Positions 6,705-13,728 of a stretch of 35,798 nucleotides of DNA are shown here, piece by piece (position 1 is the stretch's first letter; each line of letters begins with the position of its first letter). Source of the stretch: Ruminococcaceae bacterium OttesenSCG-928-L11 (GTDB lineage Bacteria > Bacillota > Clostridia > Oscillospirales > Ruminococcaceae). The translations under genes were made by a program, and so were the position numbers. Location: NCBI GenBank assembly GCA_030265885.1, contig JAJDGX010000014.1, positions 1-35,798 of the forward strand, in the 5' to 3' direction. The notes beneath the pieces are model-generated. The model was not told the origin of the DNA and did no database searches. It saw only the letters and a list, made by a program, of their open reading frames with translations.

Positions 6705-7934
6705 CTACATCAGGTCAATCGGCTCCAGCGGCTGTACCTTGGACAATATTACAATGCCCTTGGGGCGATAGCTTTGCTTGTACTTTTTGATGATGCGGGA
6801 CATGACCATCTCGCAGTTTTCGTATGTAAGGCTGGGCAACATCAGCACATATTGGGACGCGGAGAAGCGGGAGAACACGTCGCCCTTTCGCAGGCTGCTC
6901 TGGATGATGTCGTAGAGGCCGTCCATCACCTTGCTCTGCACCTTTAGATCCAGGGCGGTGTCGGGGGTCTCGCTGTCCACGGTCAGCAGGCTGATAAAAA
7001 TGGATTGCCCGGTGCGGGCGGCGGTGCGAGCCTCCAGCCGATAAAGGTTCTTGAACACCTCGTATTCGCAGTAAAATGCGCCGTCGGAATTGCCGGTTTC
7101 TTTCAGCTCATCCTGAATAATTCCGATATCGGCCTCAACATTGTGCACAGTCTTGACGATATCTCTATAGATGGAGCGCATTTGCTGGGAGGGGTTGACC
7201 CCCAGTTCCCGGAAAAACAAATCCGTCACAAAGCTGTAATGGGCCAGGGCCTGGGTCTGCTTTCCCTGGCGAATCATGGAGAGCATCAGGTAGATGTGGG
7301 CGTTTTCCTCGAACTGATCGATGATGAGGGCCTTCTTGCAGATGATTTCAATCTCGTGGTACCGCTCCTGAGTGGTGAGCAGCTCGATGACCGCGTACAC
7401 GCACTTGAAGTACATGGAGCGGTAATAGCTGCTGATGGGGATGACCCACCCCTCGAAGCAGGAGCCGGGCAGAAAATCCCCGGTGTAGAGCTCGATGGCC
7501 CGCAGGAAGTTTTCGATGCGCAGCTCGTCCGGCTTGGAGGTGTCCGAGGCCTTCTTATAGTAGTCCTCGAATTCCTCCACATCCACGGTGCAGCGCAGGT
7601 CGTTGTTCCACTGGTAGCTGCCGCGGCTGTAGATGATCATCTCCTTGGCGTAGGGGAGGTTGTGGGCACTGAAGGTGGAGCGGATGCGGTAGACAAGATT
7701 TTTCAGTGCGTTGGCGGGATTGTCGATGTCATCGTCCGGCCAGAGGATCTCGATGAGTTCATCCTGGGATATGGTTTTGTTGCGGAATGTAATCAGGTAT
7801 TCGATGAGATGCCAAAGCTGATGGGTACGCATGGAGCTGTCCTGGATGGACGCGTTGCCAACGGCTATGCGGAATCCGCCGAACATATTAATGTGGATCT
7901 GCGTATTCCTCAATTCACTTTCCTTGAACTTCAT
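6705..7934 (-). CDS. SARP-like transcriptional regulator with BTAD and degenerate GGDEF domain
   Basis: The 409-residue protein has three parts. Residues 12-110 form an OmpR/SARP-type winged helix (INMFGGFRIAVGNASI, TISQDELIEILWPDDDIDN, ALKNLVYRIRSTF). Residues 115-265 form an all-helical bacterial transcriptional activator domain (BTAD, with FRELGVNPS at 241-249). Residues 290-400 resemble a GGDEF nucleotide-cyclase fold (FISLLTVDSE, then LRKGDVFSRF and YVLMLPSLTYENCEMVM), but the GGDEF signature is replaced by SASQY (358-362), so catalytic activity is unlikely. GGAGGGG precedes the ATG. It is the first gene of a three-gene unit and diverges from the pilus-like operon, which it may regulate; that link is positional inference. 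Confidence 0.85.
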   Translation of the reverse strand: MKFKESELRNTQIHINMFGGFRIAVGNASIQDSSMRTHQLWHLIEYLITFRNKTISQDELIEILWPDDDIDNPANALKNLVYRIRSTFSAHNLPYAKEMIIYSRGSYQWNNDLRCTVDVEEFEDYYKKASDTSKPDELRIENFLRAIELYTGDFLPGSCFEGWVIPISSYYRSMYFKCVYAVIELLTTQERYHEIEIICKKALIIDQFEENAHIYLMLSMIRQGKQTQALAHYSFVTDLFFRELGVNPSQQMRSIYRDIVKTVHNVEADIGIIQDELKETGNSDGAFYCEYEVFKNLYRLEARTAARTGQSIFISLLTVDSETPDTALDLKVQSKVMDGLYDIIQSSLRKGDVFSRFSASQYVLMLPSLTYENCEMVMSRIIKKYKQSYRPKGIVILSKVQPLEPIDLM

Positions 7935-8064
7935 GGTGTGCCCCTCCAGCTTAAAAACTCATACAAATTGCCGCTGTAAAAATCTGCATTTTTGTACATA
8001 CATACAAAATTTGCAATTGTTGGTCACAAAACGCCTCAAAATCAACATTTCTACATTTTTTTGT

Positions 8065-8093
8065 TTGCCAAACGCTATAATTTATTATATAAT
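8065..8093 (+). promoter_or_regulatory. Sigma-A promoter of the transglutaminase/pilus-like operon
   Basis: TTGCCA (8065-8070) and TATAAT (8088-8093) are exactly 17 bp apart. The predicted leader before ATG 8211 is about 110 nt. The divergent regulator gene must have its own promoter in the same AT-rich spacer, but no convincing minus-strand pair was found. Confidence 0.8.
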
Positions 8094-8210
8094 AAAGATA
8101 AAGGAATTGCAACATTTTCAACTAACCGCCTCTCTTTTTGTGACGGGCGGATACAGCTTGGCAACGAAATGGGCCGGATGGCTGCGACAAAATAGCAGGA
8201 GTGTATTGTC

Positions 8211-9215
8211 ATGGGAAAACAAAGAAACAGCGAAAGGGTAACAGGAATCGCGGGGCGACTGTGTATGACCGCGATTGCGCTGGTATGCGCCTGCGCGGCT
8301 GTGTGCCTGCCGGTCACAGAAATGCGGGCCTATGCCTCGATGGGGATATGGAGGGCGAAGGACACCGCAACCATTGAGGAGCCGGCCATCCCATTGGCGG
8401 CGGCGGCCTCCAAGGTGCTGAAGCCCACGGCCTCGGGGGATAAGACGGCCTCCGGCGGCGGCGCCACCATTGATATGTCCAACGTCAAGGAGGGCTATAT
8501 CATGGTGAAATATACGGGTTCCAAATCAAAAGTGAAACTGATGATTGAAAAATCCGGGAAAAAGACGTATACTTATAATCTGGGGGGCGGCAAATCCTAC
8601 GAGACATTCCCCCTGACCAGCGGCGACGGGACTTATTCCATCTCCGTGTGGGAGAATGTGACGGGGAAAGAGTACGCGCAGGTCATGTCCACCAGTGTAA
8701 AGGTGGAGCTGAAAAATCCTTTGCTGCCGTTCCTGTATCCCAATCAGTACATCAATTTTAACAAGGACTCGGCCGTTGTCAAAAAATCCAACGAGCTTTC
8801 CAAGGGTGCCAGCAACCAGCTTGCCATCGTCTCGGAGGTATACAACTACGTCATCAAAAACATTTCCTACGACAACACGGTGGCCCAGAAGATTTCCTCC
8901 GGCCAGATAACCACGTATATCCCCAAGGTGGATACGGTGTTGGCCAACAAAAAGGGAATTTGCTTTGACTATTCCGCTGTGATGGCCGCCATGCTGCGCG
9001 CTCAGGGCATTCCCACCCGCATGGAGCACGGCTATGTAAGCGGCGGCGTGTACCACGCGTGGGTAAGCGTGTATATCAAGGATGTGGGCTGGGTCAACAA
9101 TGTGATTCAGTTCGACGGGAAAAACTGGAAGCTGATGGATCCCACCTTTGCGTCCGGCGCCGGCGCCCAATATGTCGGCAAGGGCAGCGACTACAGCACC
9201 ACGTATGTCTATTAA
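8211..9215 (+). CDS. Exported transglutaminase-like domain protein
   Basis: The 334-residue product has a Sec-type signal peptide (hydrophobic core about 18-33, likely cleavage after AYA at 42). A beta-rich N-terminal region (about 85-165, with IMVKYTGSKSKVKLMI) precedes a transglutaminase-core fold. The Cys-His-Asp triad is visible: Cys251 in KKGICFDYSA, His282 in YHAWVSV, and Asp310 in WKLMDPTF. Such proteins are cysteine proteases or crosslinking enzymes outside the cell. The gene is the first of the pilus-like operon, with only 27 bases before the GspF-type gene, so a role in processing or crosslinking surface fibres is an attractive inference. CAGGAG lies upstream of the ATG. Confidence 0.85.
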   Translation: MGKQRNSERVTGIAGRLCMTAIALVCACAAVCLPVTEMRAYASMGIWRAKDTATIEEPAIPLAAAASKVLKPTASGDKTASGGGATIDMSNVKEGYIMVKYTGSKSKVKLMIEKSGKKTYTYNLGGGKSYETFPLTSGDGTYSISVWENVTGKEYAQVMSTSVKVELKNPLLPFLYPNQYINFNKDSAVVKKSNELSKGASNQLAIVSEVYNYVIKNISYDNTVAQKISSGQITTYIPKVDTVLANKKGICFDYSAVMAAMLRAQGIPTRMEHGYVSGGVYHAWVSVYIKDVGWVNNVIQFDGKNWKLMDPTFASGAGAQYVGKGSDYSTTYVY

Positions 9216-9242
9216 GTAACAAGCAGGTAAGGGGAGTTAGAG

Positions 9243-10319
9243 ATGGAAGCTACAGGAGCAGGGCGTGGTTCCGGAGCCAAGAAGGATATGCTGACCAACA
9301 GCGAGATATCCGCCTTTTGTGCCCAAATTGCAATGATAATGAAATCGGGTATCCCCATCAGTGAGGGCGTCTCGATTATGATTGAGGATCAAAAAAATCC
9401 CCAGGGGCGGCAAATGCTGGAGCAAATCGGTGAATTCCTGGATACCGGCGGCGCGTTTTACGCGGCTCTGGAGCATACGGGAAAGTTCCCCCAGTATGTC
9501 ATCGATATGACGGAGATGGGTGAGAAAACCGGTAAGCTGGATAACGTAATGGATTCTCTGTACACCTATTATGAGAGGGAAGAGGCCATTTCCAAGAATA
9601 TCCGCAGCGCCGTTGCGTATCCGATGGTTATGATAGTGATGATGCTGATGGTCATCATTGTGCTCATTGTCAAGGTGCTGCCGATTTTTAACGATGTGTT
9701 CATTCAGCTGGGCAGCGAAATGAGCGGATTTTCCCGCGGGATGATGGAGATGGGTCAGGTGCTGAGCCGCTACTCCGTCGTGTTTATCGGGATTTTGTTT
9801 GTGGTAGTGCTGCTTATCCTGCTGGCCCGGTATACCAAGAAGGGACAGGAAGTGTACCAAAGCTTCAAACAGAACTTTTTCGCCACCCGCAAGCTGATGG
9901 ACAAGATGGCTTCCGGGCGGTTTGCGTCGGCCATGGCCATGATGCTTTCCAGCGGCTTGGACATTGACCAGTCTCTGGATATGGCCCACAAGCTGGTCGC
10001 CAACTCCAAGACCAGAGAGAAAATCGACAAGTGCAAGGATCTGATGAAGGACGGGGAAAGCTTTTCCTCCGCCATTGTCAACGCGGACATTTTCTCCGGC
10101 GTATATGCGCGTATGATTTCCGTGGGCTTTAAAACAGGCTCGGTGGACAATGTGATGAATAAAATCGCCGATATGTACGACGATGAGATCCAGAGCCGGG
10201 TGGAGAACACCATTGCCGTTCTGGAGCCGACGCTTGTGGCGGTGCTGTCCATCATCATGGGTATGATTCTGCTGTCTGTTATGATGCCGCTGATGGGAAT
10301 TATGACATCCATCGGCTAA
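9243..10319 (+). CDS. Type II secretion/type IV pilus inner-membrane platform protein (GspF/PilC family)
   Basis: The 358-residue product has the duplicated T2SSF architecture: a helical cytoplasmic domain (about 20-120), a membrane segment (about 124-146), a second segment (about 177-196), a second helical domain (about 220-325) and a C-terminal membrane segment (about 328-350). Typical motifs are AQIAMIMKSGIPISEGV, MTEMGEKTGKLDNVM, and their counterpart MISVGFKTGSVDNVM. It would be the membrane platform on which a PilB/PilT-type ATPase acts. GGGGAG precedes the ATG. It is a little shorter than canonical PilC (about 400). Confidence 0.92.
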   Translation: MEATGAGRGSGAKKDMLTNSEISAFCAQIAMIMKSGIPISEGVSIMIEDQKNPQGRQMLEQIGEFLDTGGAFYAALEHTGKFPQYVIDMTEMGEKTGKLDNVMDSLYTYYEREEAISKNIRSAVAYPMVMIVMMLMVIIVLIVKVLPIFNDVFIQLGSEMSGFSRGMMEMGQVLSRYSVVFIGILFVVVLLILLARYTKKGQEVYQSFKQNFFATRKLMDKMASGRFASAMAMMLSSGLDIDQSLDMAHKLVANSKTREKIDKCKDLMKDGESFSSAIVNADIFSGVYARMISVGFKTGSVDNVMNKIADMYDDEIQSRVENTIAVLEPTLVAVLSIIMGMILLSVMMPLMGIMTSIG

Positions 10320-10385
10320 GCCGGCCCAATCCGCGAGAGGGCGGAATCAACCATATCAGCTTATGGCGGCCGAAAGGGGCTTCAA

Positions 10386-10814
10386 ATGTTTAAGCGAAAC
10401 AGGTTTGCGAAACGGCGCAAGGATCTGTTTGTAATCAAGGATATTGTGCTTCCCATCGCTGTTATCGGTGTTTTGCTGCTGGCGATGAACTATGGGATGG
10501 ACACCTTGAGCACGCGGACAGAGGCCGAGCGGCTGGAATCGACGAAAAACGCGGTAACCCGTGCGGCGGTTCAATGCTATGCGCTGGAGGGGCGCTATCC
10601 TCTCAGCGTAACGTATCTAAAGGAAAATTACGGCCTTCAGGTGGATGAGGAAAAGTACATCATTCACTACCAGGCCTTTGCGTCCAACATTATGCCCGAC
10701 ATCGACGTGCTGCCGCTGGATTTTTCCCAGACGGAGGACGGCGACGAGTGGGATGTGGATTTCGGCCTGTATGACGACATCGACTTCGGCGAGTATGCCG
10801 ACGACGGCGAATAG
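10386..10814 (+). CDS. Small membrane-anchored pilin-like protein with acidic tail
   Basis: The 142-residue product has a basic N-terminus (KRNRFAKRRKD), one membrane helix (about 18-37), a segment with TKNAVTRAAVQCYALEGRYP that resembles the alpha-1 helix and following loop of clostridial minor pilins, and a strongly acidic last 25 residues (DGDEWDVDFGLYDDIDFGEY). No classical prepilin peptidase site is visible. AAAGGGG precedes the ATG. Its place between the GspF-type gene and other one-pass membrane proteins suggests it is a pilus or pseudopilus component; this is inferred. Confidence 0.75.
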   Translation: MFKRNRFAKRRKDLFVIKDIVLPIAVIGVLLLAMNYGMDTLSTRTEAERLESTKNAVTRAAVQCYALEGRYPLSVTYLKENYGLQVDEEKYIIHYQAFASNIMPDIDVLPLDFSQTEDGDEWDVDFGLYDDIDFGEYADDGE

Positions 10815-10888
10815 GCGGGCCTTCTCCAGACAGGCAGGGGCGCCTGCCCGGCAAAGAATCATCGAAGTGAGGAAATGGTGACTCTGAT

Positions 10889-11371
10889 ATGAGATCAAGA
10901 CGAGCTCCCCGCCATGTCATAGATATACTCTTTGTGCTGGCCCTGTTTGGCGCGTTTATTGTGACTGCGCTCATAGTCGCGTTTATGGGGGCGGAGGTAT
11001 ACAGCGGCACGGTGGAAAATATGAACCGAAATTTTGACACCCAAACCTCCCTGACCTATGTCTCCACCAAAATTCGCCAGAACGACGTCAGCGACGCTGT
11101 CCGGATCGATTCTCTGGGCGGCGTACAGGCATTGGTGCTGGAGCAATCGGTGGAGGGTGAAGTATACCAGACCTGGATTTATTGCTACGACGGCTTCCTC
11201 AAGGAGATGTTCATCAAGCAGGGGACGGAAATCGCACCCGAGTTTGGGGCCTCGATTATGGAGGTGGATTCCTTTGCGCTGACAGAGCTGTCGGAGGATT
11301 TGCTCCAGGTATCCACTACCGATCGAAACGGCAATCCCATATCCATGATGATAGGGTTGCGGACAGAATGA
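10889..11371 (+). CDS. Small membrane protein of the pilus-like operon (DUF4860-like)
   Basis: The 160-residue product has one N-terminal membrane helix (about 10-36, IDILFVLALFGAFIVTALIV) after a short basic tail, then a beta-rich extracytoplasmic domain (FDTQTSLTYVSTKIRQND, VYQTWIYCYDGFLKEMF). From memory this matches the clostridial DUF4860 type, found next to pilin-like genes. The ribosome binding site is weak (GAGGAA, 14 bases upstream), and a short out-of-frame ATG ORF overlaps the start, so translational coupling is possible. Function unknown beyond probable pilus or pseudopilus association. Confidence 0.72.
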   Translation: MRSRRAPRHVIDILFVLALFGAFIVTALIVAFMGAEVYSGTVENMNRNFDTQTSLTYVSTKIRQNDVSDAVRIDSLGGVQALVLEQSVEGEVYQTWIYCYDGFLKEMFIKQGTEIAPEFGASIMEVDSFALTELSEDLLQVSTTDRNGNPISMMIGLRTE

Positions 11372-11416
11372 TTGCCCGCACGGCGACATAGCCGGAATAT
11401 TGTTTGAAAGGGGGAA

Positions 11417-11905
11417 GTGCGGCAACGGACGGGGAACTCCATCCTTCCGCATGAATCTCATATGCAAATGCGAAGCTCCTCCAAGTCGGCGCTTTTCCTG
11501 ATAGAAATGATCATCGCCATCGGCTTTTTCTCGGTATCGGCGGCGGTGTGTACCAGCTTGTTTGTAAAGGCGAACATGCTGAGCCAGGAAACCCGGCGGA
11601 TGAATATGGCGGTGATACAGGCACAGTCGGTGGCTGAATGCTTCAAATCCGCAGACGGTTCCCTGCAGGAGACTGTCAAGCTGCTGGATGTCTCCCCCAA
11701 TGACGGGCAGAGTTTTCTGCTGTATTTCAACAATGACTGGCAGCGCGGCGAGCAGGGCCGCTATCGCATGACTGTATCGGTGGACGAATCGGCTTTGCCG
11801 GCAACGGCGGATATCGCTATCGTTGATATGGAAAACAGCGAGGCGGTGCTGTACACCATGCAGGTCAAGCAATATTCCCGGGAACTTTCAGGAAGGGACG
11901 GATAA
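11417..11905 (+). CDS. Prepilin-like protein with noncanonical cleavage site
   Basis: The 162-residue product contains a type IV prepilin-like segment: SSSKSA then LFLIEMIIAIGFFSVSA. Glu at mature position 5 is conserved, but the usual Gly at -1 is replaced by Ala. The rest (QAQSVAECFKS, LLYFNNDW, YRMTVSVDES) resembles minor pilins. The GTG start at 11417 sits only 2 bases after AAAGGGGG; ATG 11462 or ATG 11468 would give a shorter, more typical leader of 10 or 8 residues but lacks a clear site. The next gene starts 3 bases after the stop. No prepilin peptidase gene is present in this window. Confidence 0.75.
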   Translation: MRQRTGNSILPHESHMQMRSSSKSALFLIEMIIAIGFFSVSAAVCTSLFVKANMLSQETRRMNMAVIQAQSVAECFKSADGSLQETVKLLDVSPNDGQSFLLYFNNDWQRGEQGRYRMTVSVDESALPATADIAIVDMENSEAVLYTMQVKQYSRELSGRDG

Positions 11906-11908
11906 GCT

Positions 11909-12397
11909 TTGGAGTCAACCAATAACAGGCGCAGCAATGTCCGGCTCAGTGTCGGAAGCTCCTCCATCGTTGTTATTTTTGTCATTTTGACATTGACGAC
12001 ATTTGCCACACTGTCCCTGGTTTCGGCCAATGCGGACAATACCTTGAGCAAGAAAAACGTGGAGATGTCGCTGCAATATTACGAGGCGGACGCCGCCGCA
12101 GAGGATATGCTGGCGGCGATTGACGGCCAGCTGCAAACCATTTCCGCTTCCGGCAGCGCGTTTTTGCCCCAGGCAGAAAGTCTTGCAGGTGGGCTGGACG
12201 GTGTGACCGCCTATACCGAGGACGGCGGGCTGTTTCTGGCCTATGCCGTGCCGGTCAACGAGGTGCAGCAGCTGGAGGTTGTTCTGAAGGTGGAGCCAGA
12301 CCCGGCAATCCGGTATACCCGGCAGCAGTGGGCGATTGTATCCACGGTTGAGGATGAACAAGAGGACGACGTGGAACTGATGCAATTTGATGATTGA
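11909..12397 (+). CDS. Membrane-anchored pilus-like operon protein (pilin-like)
   Basis: The 162-residue product starts at TTG 11909 behind AAGGGA. A short polar N-terminus is followed by one membrane helix (about 17-40, SSIVVIFVILTLTTFATLSL), then a helical stretch rich in Ala and Asp/Glu (SLQYYEADAAAEDMLAAIDG) that looks like the extended alpha-1 helix of a pilin or a PilX-type protein, a beta-rich region and an acidic C-terminus. No prepilin peptidase consensus is visible. It is almost contiguous with the upstream gene (3 bases). Confidence 0.75.
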   Translation: MESTNNRRSNVRLSVGSSSIVVIFVILTLTTFATLSLVSANADNTLSKKNVEMSLQYYEADAAAEDMLAAIDGQLQTISASGSAFLPQAESLAGGLDGVTAYTEDGGLFLAYAVPVNEVQQLEVVLKVEPDPAIRYTRQQWAIVSTVEDEQEDDVELMQFDD

Positions 12398-12473
12398 GGA
12401 ATCCGGACAATCTGCTGTATACAGGGTGGATTGTCTTTCCTTATTCAATGAGGGGAACGGCTGTAAAGGCTAG

Positions 12474-12512
12474 TACGAAACACTTTTTTAATGTTTTAGA
12501 TGGTGTTTCGTA
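12474..12512 (+). repeat. 10-bp inverted repeat in the spacer before the pilT-like gene
   Basis: TACGAAACAC (12474-12483) and GTGTTTCGTA (12503-12512) flank a 19-base AT-rich spacer. It lies in the only long gap (187 bases) of the pilus-like operon and could be an operator or an mRNA-processing hairpin. No T-run follows. Confidence 0.55.
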
Positions 12513-12584
12513 TCAGACATCAAATGGCGCATTCGACAGAAAGAGAGCGGCCGAAGGAAGAAGCCGGTTTGAGGAGGAGACAAA

Positions 12585-13643
12585 TTGGATATTATCGATT
12601 TTTTAAAGAGCGCGGTGGAGCAAAACAGCTCCGATATCTATATTATCGCGGGGCGTCCGCTCACATATAAGCTGAACGGGCACATCACCACGGTCAACGA
12701 CGAGCGGCTGGATCCGGTTAAGACTGAGAAAATGGTGAAGAGCATTTACTTTCTTGCGGCCAACCGGGACATCAACCGTCTGGTGCTGACCGGCGACGAC
12801 GACTTCTCCTTTGCCATACCCGGCGTGGCGCGGTTTCGCGTCAGCGCGTACAAGCAGAGGGGCTCGCTGGCTGCGGTAATCCGCGTGGTTCAGTTTTCTC
12901 TGCCGGATCCCAAGGACATCAACATCCCGGACACGGTTCTCTCCCTTGCCAATATGACAAGGGGGCTGATTCTCGTAACAGGGCCGGCCGGCTCCGGTAA
13001 ATCCACTACCCTGGCCTGCATCATCGACATCATCAACAGCACCCGCAGCAACCACATCATCACCCTGGAGGACCCCCTGGAGTACCTGCACAACCACAAG
13101 CAGAGCGTGGTGTCTCAGCGGGAAATTTCCAGCGATACGGAGAGCTATGTCAAGGCTCTGCGGGCTGCGCTGCGCCAGTCGCCGGATGTTGTTCTGCTGG
13201 GTGAAATGCGGGATTACGACACCATCAACGTGGCGATGACGGCGGCGGAAACCGGCCACCTTGTCATCTCCACCCTGCATACGGTTGGCGCTGCCAACAC
13301 CATCGACCGCATCATCGACGTTTTCCCCTCCAACCAGCAGCATCAAATTCGCATTCAGCTTTCCATGGTGCTGCAGGCGGTTGTGTCGCAGCAGCTGCTG
13401 CCCACCACCGACGGCATTGTCCCCGCCTTTGAGATTATGCTGGCCAACGGTGCCGTGCGGAATATGATACGGGAATCGAAGATTCACCAAATTGATACCG
13501 TCATTCAGTCCTCCGCGTCGGAGGGCATGGTATCGATGGACACCAGCCTGCTGAATCTGTACAAGCAGGGCAAGATTTCGGAAGCCGATGCCATCGCCTA
13601 TTCCACCAACTCGGAAATGATGGCAAAGCGGGTTAAGCTGTAA
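12585..13643 (+). CDS. PilT-family hexameric ATPase
   Basis: The 352-residue cytoplasmic product is a type IV pilus retraction-type ATPase. It shows the N-terminal SSDIYI/GRP segment, Walker A GPAGSGKST (133-141), an Asp box around TLEDPLEYLH, atypical Walker B VVLLGEMRD (Glu207), a His box TGHLVISTLHT (223-233) and the PilT signature AVRNMIRE (290-297). Length equals PilT (about 345), not PilB (about 560), and there is no tetracysteine zinc motif. The start is TTG behind GAGGAGGAG. It is the only ATPase seen in this operon, so it may power extension or secretion as well as retraction; that is inference. Confidence 0.93.
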   Translation: MDIIDFLKSAVEQNSSDIYIIAGRPLTYKLNGHITTVNDERLDPVKTEKMVKSIYFLAANRDINRLVLTGDDDFSFAIPGVARFRVSAYKQRGSLAAVIRVVQFSLPDPKDINIPDTVLSLANMTRGLILVTGPAGSGKSTTLACIIDIINSTRSNHIITLEDPLEYLHNHKQSVVSQREISSDTESYVKALRAALRQSPDVVLLGEMRDYDTINVAMTAAETGHLVISTLHTVGAANTIDRIIDVFPSNQQHQIRIQLSMVLQAVVSQQLLPTTDGIVPAFEIMLANGAVRNMIRESKIHQIDTVIQSSASEGMVSMDTSLLNLYKQGKISEADAIAYSTNSEMMAKRVKL

Positions 13644-13663
13644 CGCGGCGAAACAAAGCATTG

Positions 13664-13703
13664 ACAGGGCCCGGATCCTCGCAGATGAGGATCCGGGCCC
13701 TGT
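13664..13703. terminator. Terminator of the pilus-like operon
   Basis: A perfect 17-bp stem (13664-13680 with 13687-13703) with a 6-nt loop ends in TGTTT, 20 bases after the PilT-like stop. It lies between convergent operons and may serve both. Confidence 0.85.
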
Positions 13704-13728
13704 TTGACGTTTGAGGGGGCAAAGTCTG

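Noticed and set aside
8100-8210. Possible c-di-GMP riboswitch before the transglutaminase/pilus-like operon
   Set aside because: GGCAAC and GGATGGCTGCGAC vaguely recall GEMM elements and the context would suit, but the GGCAAAC, GAAA tetraloop and GGGACGCAAAGCC core are not present.
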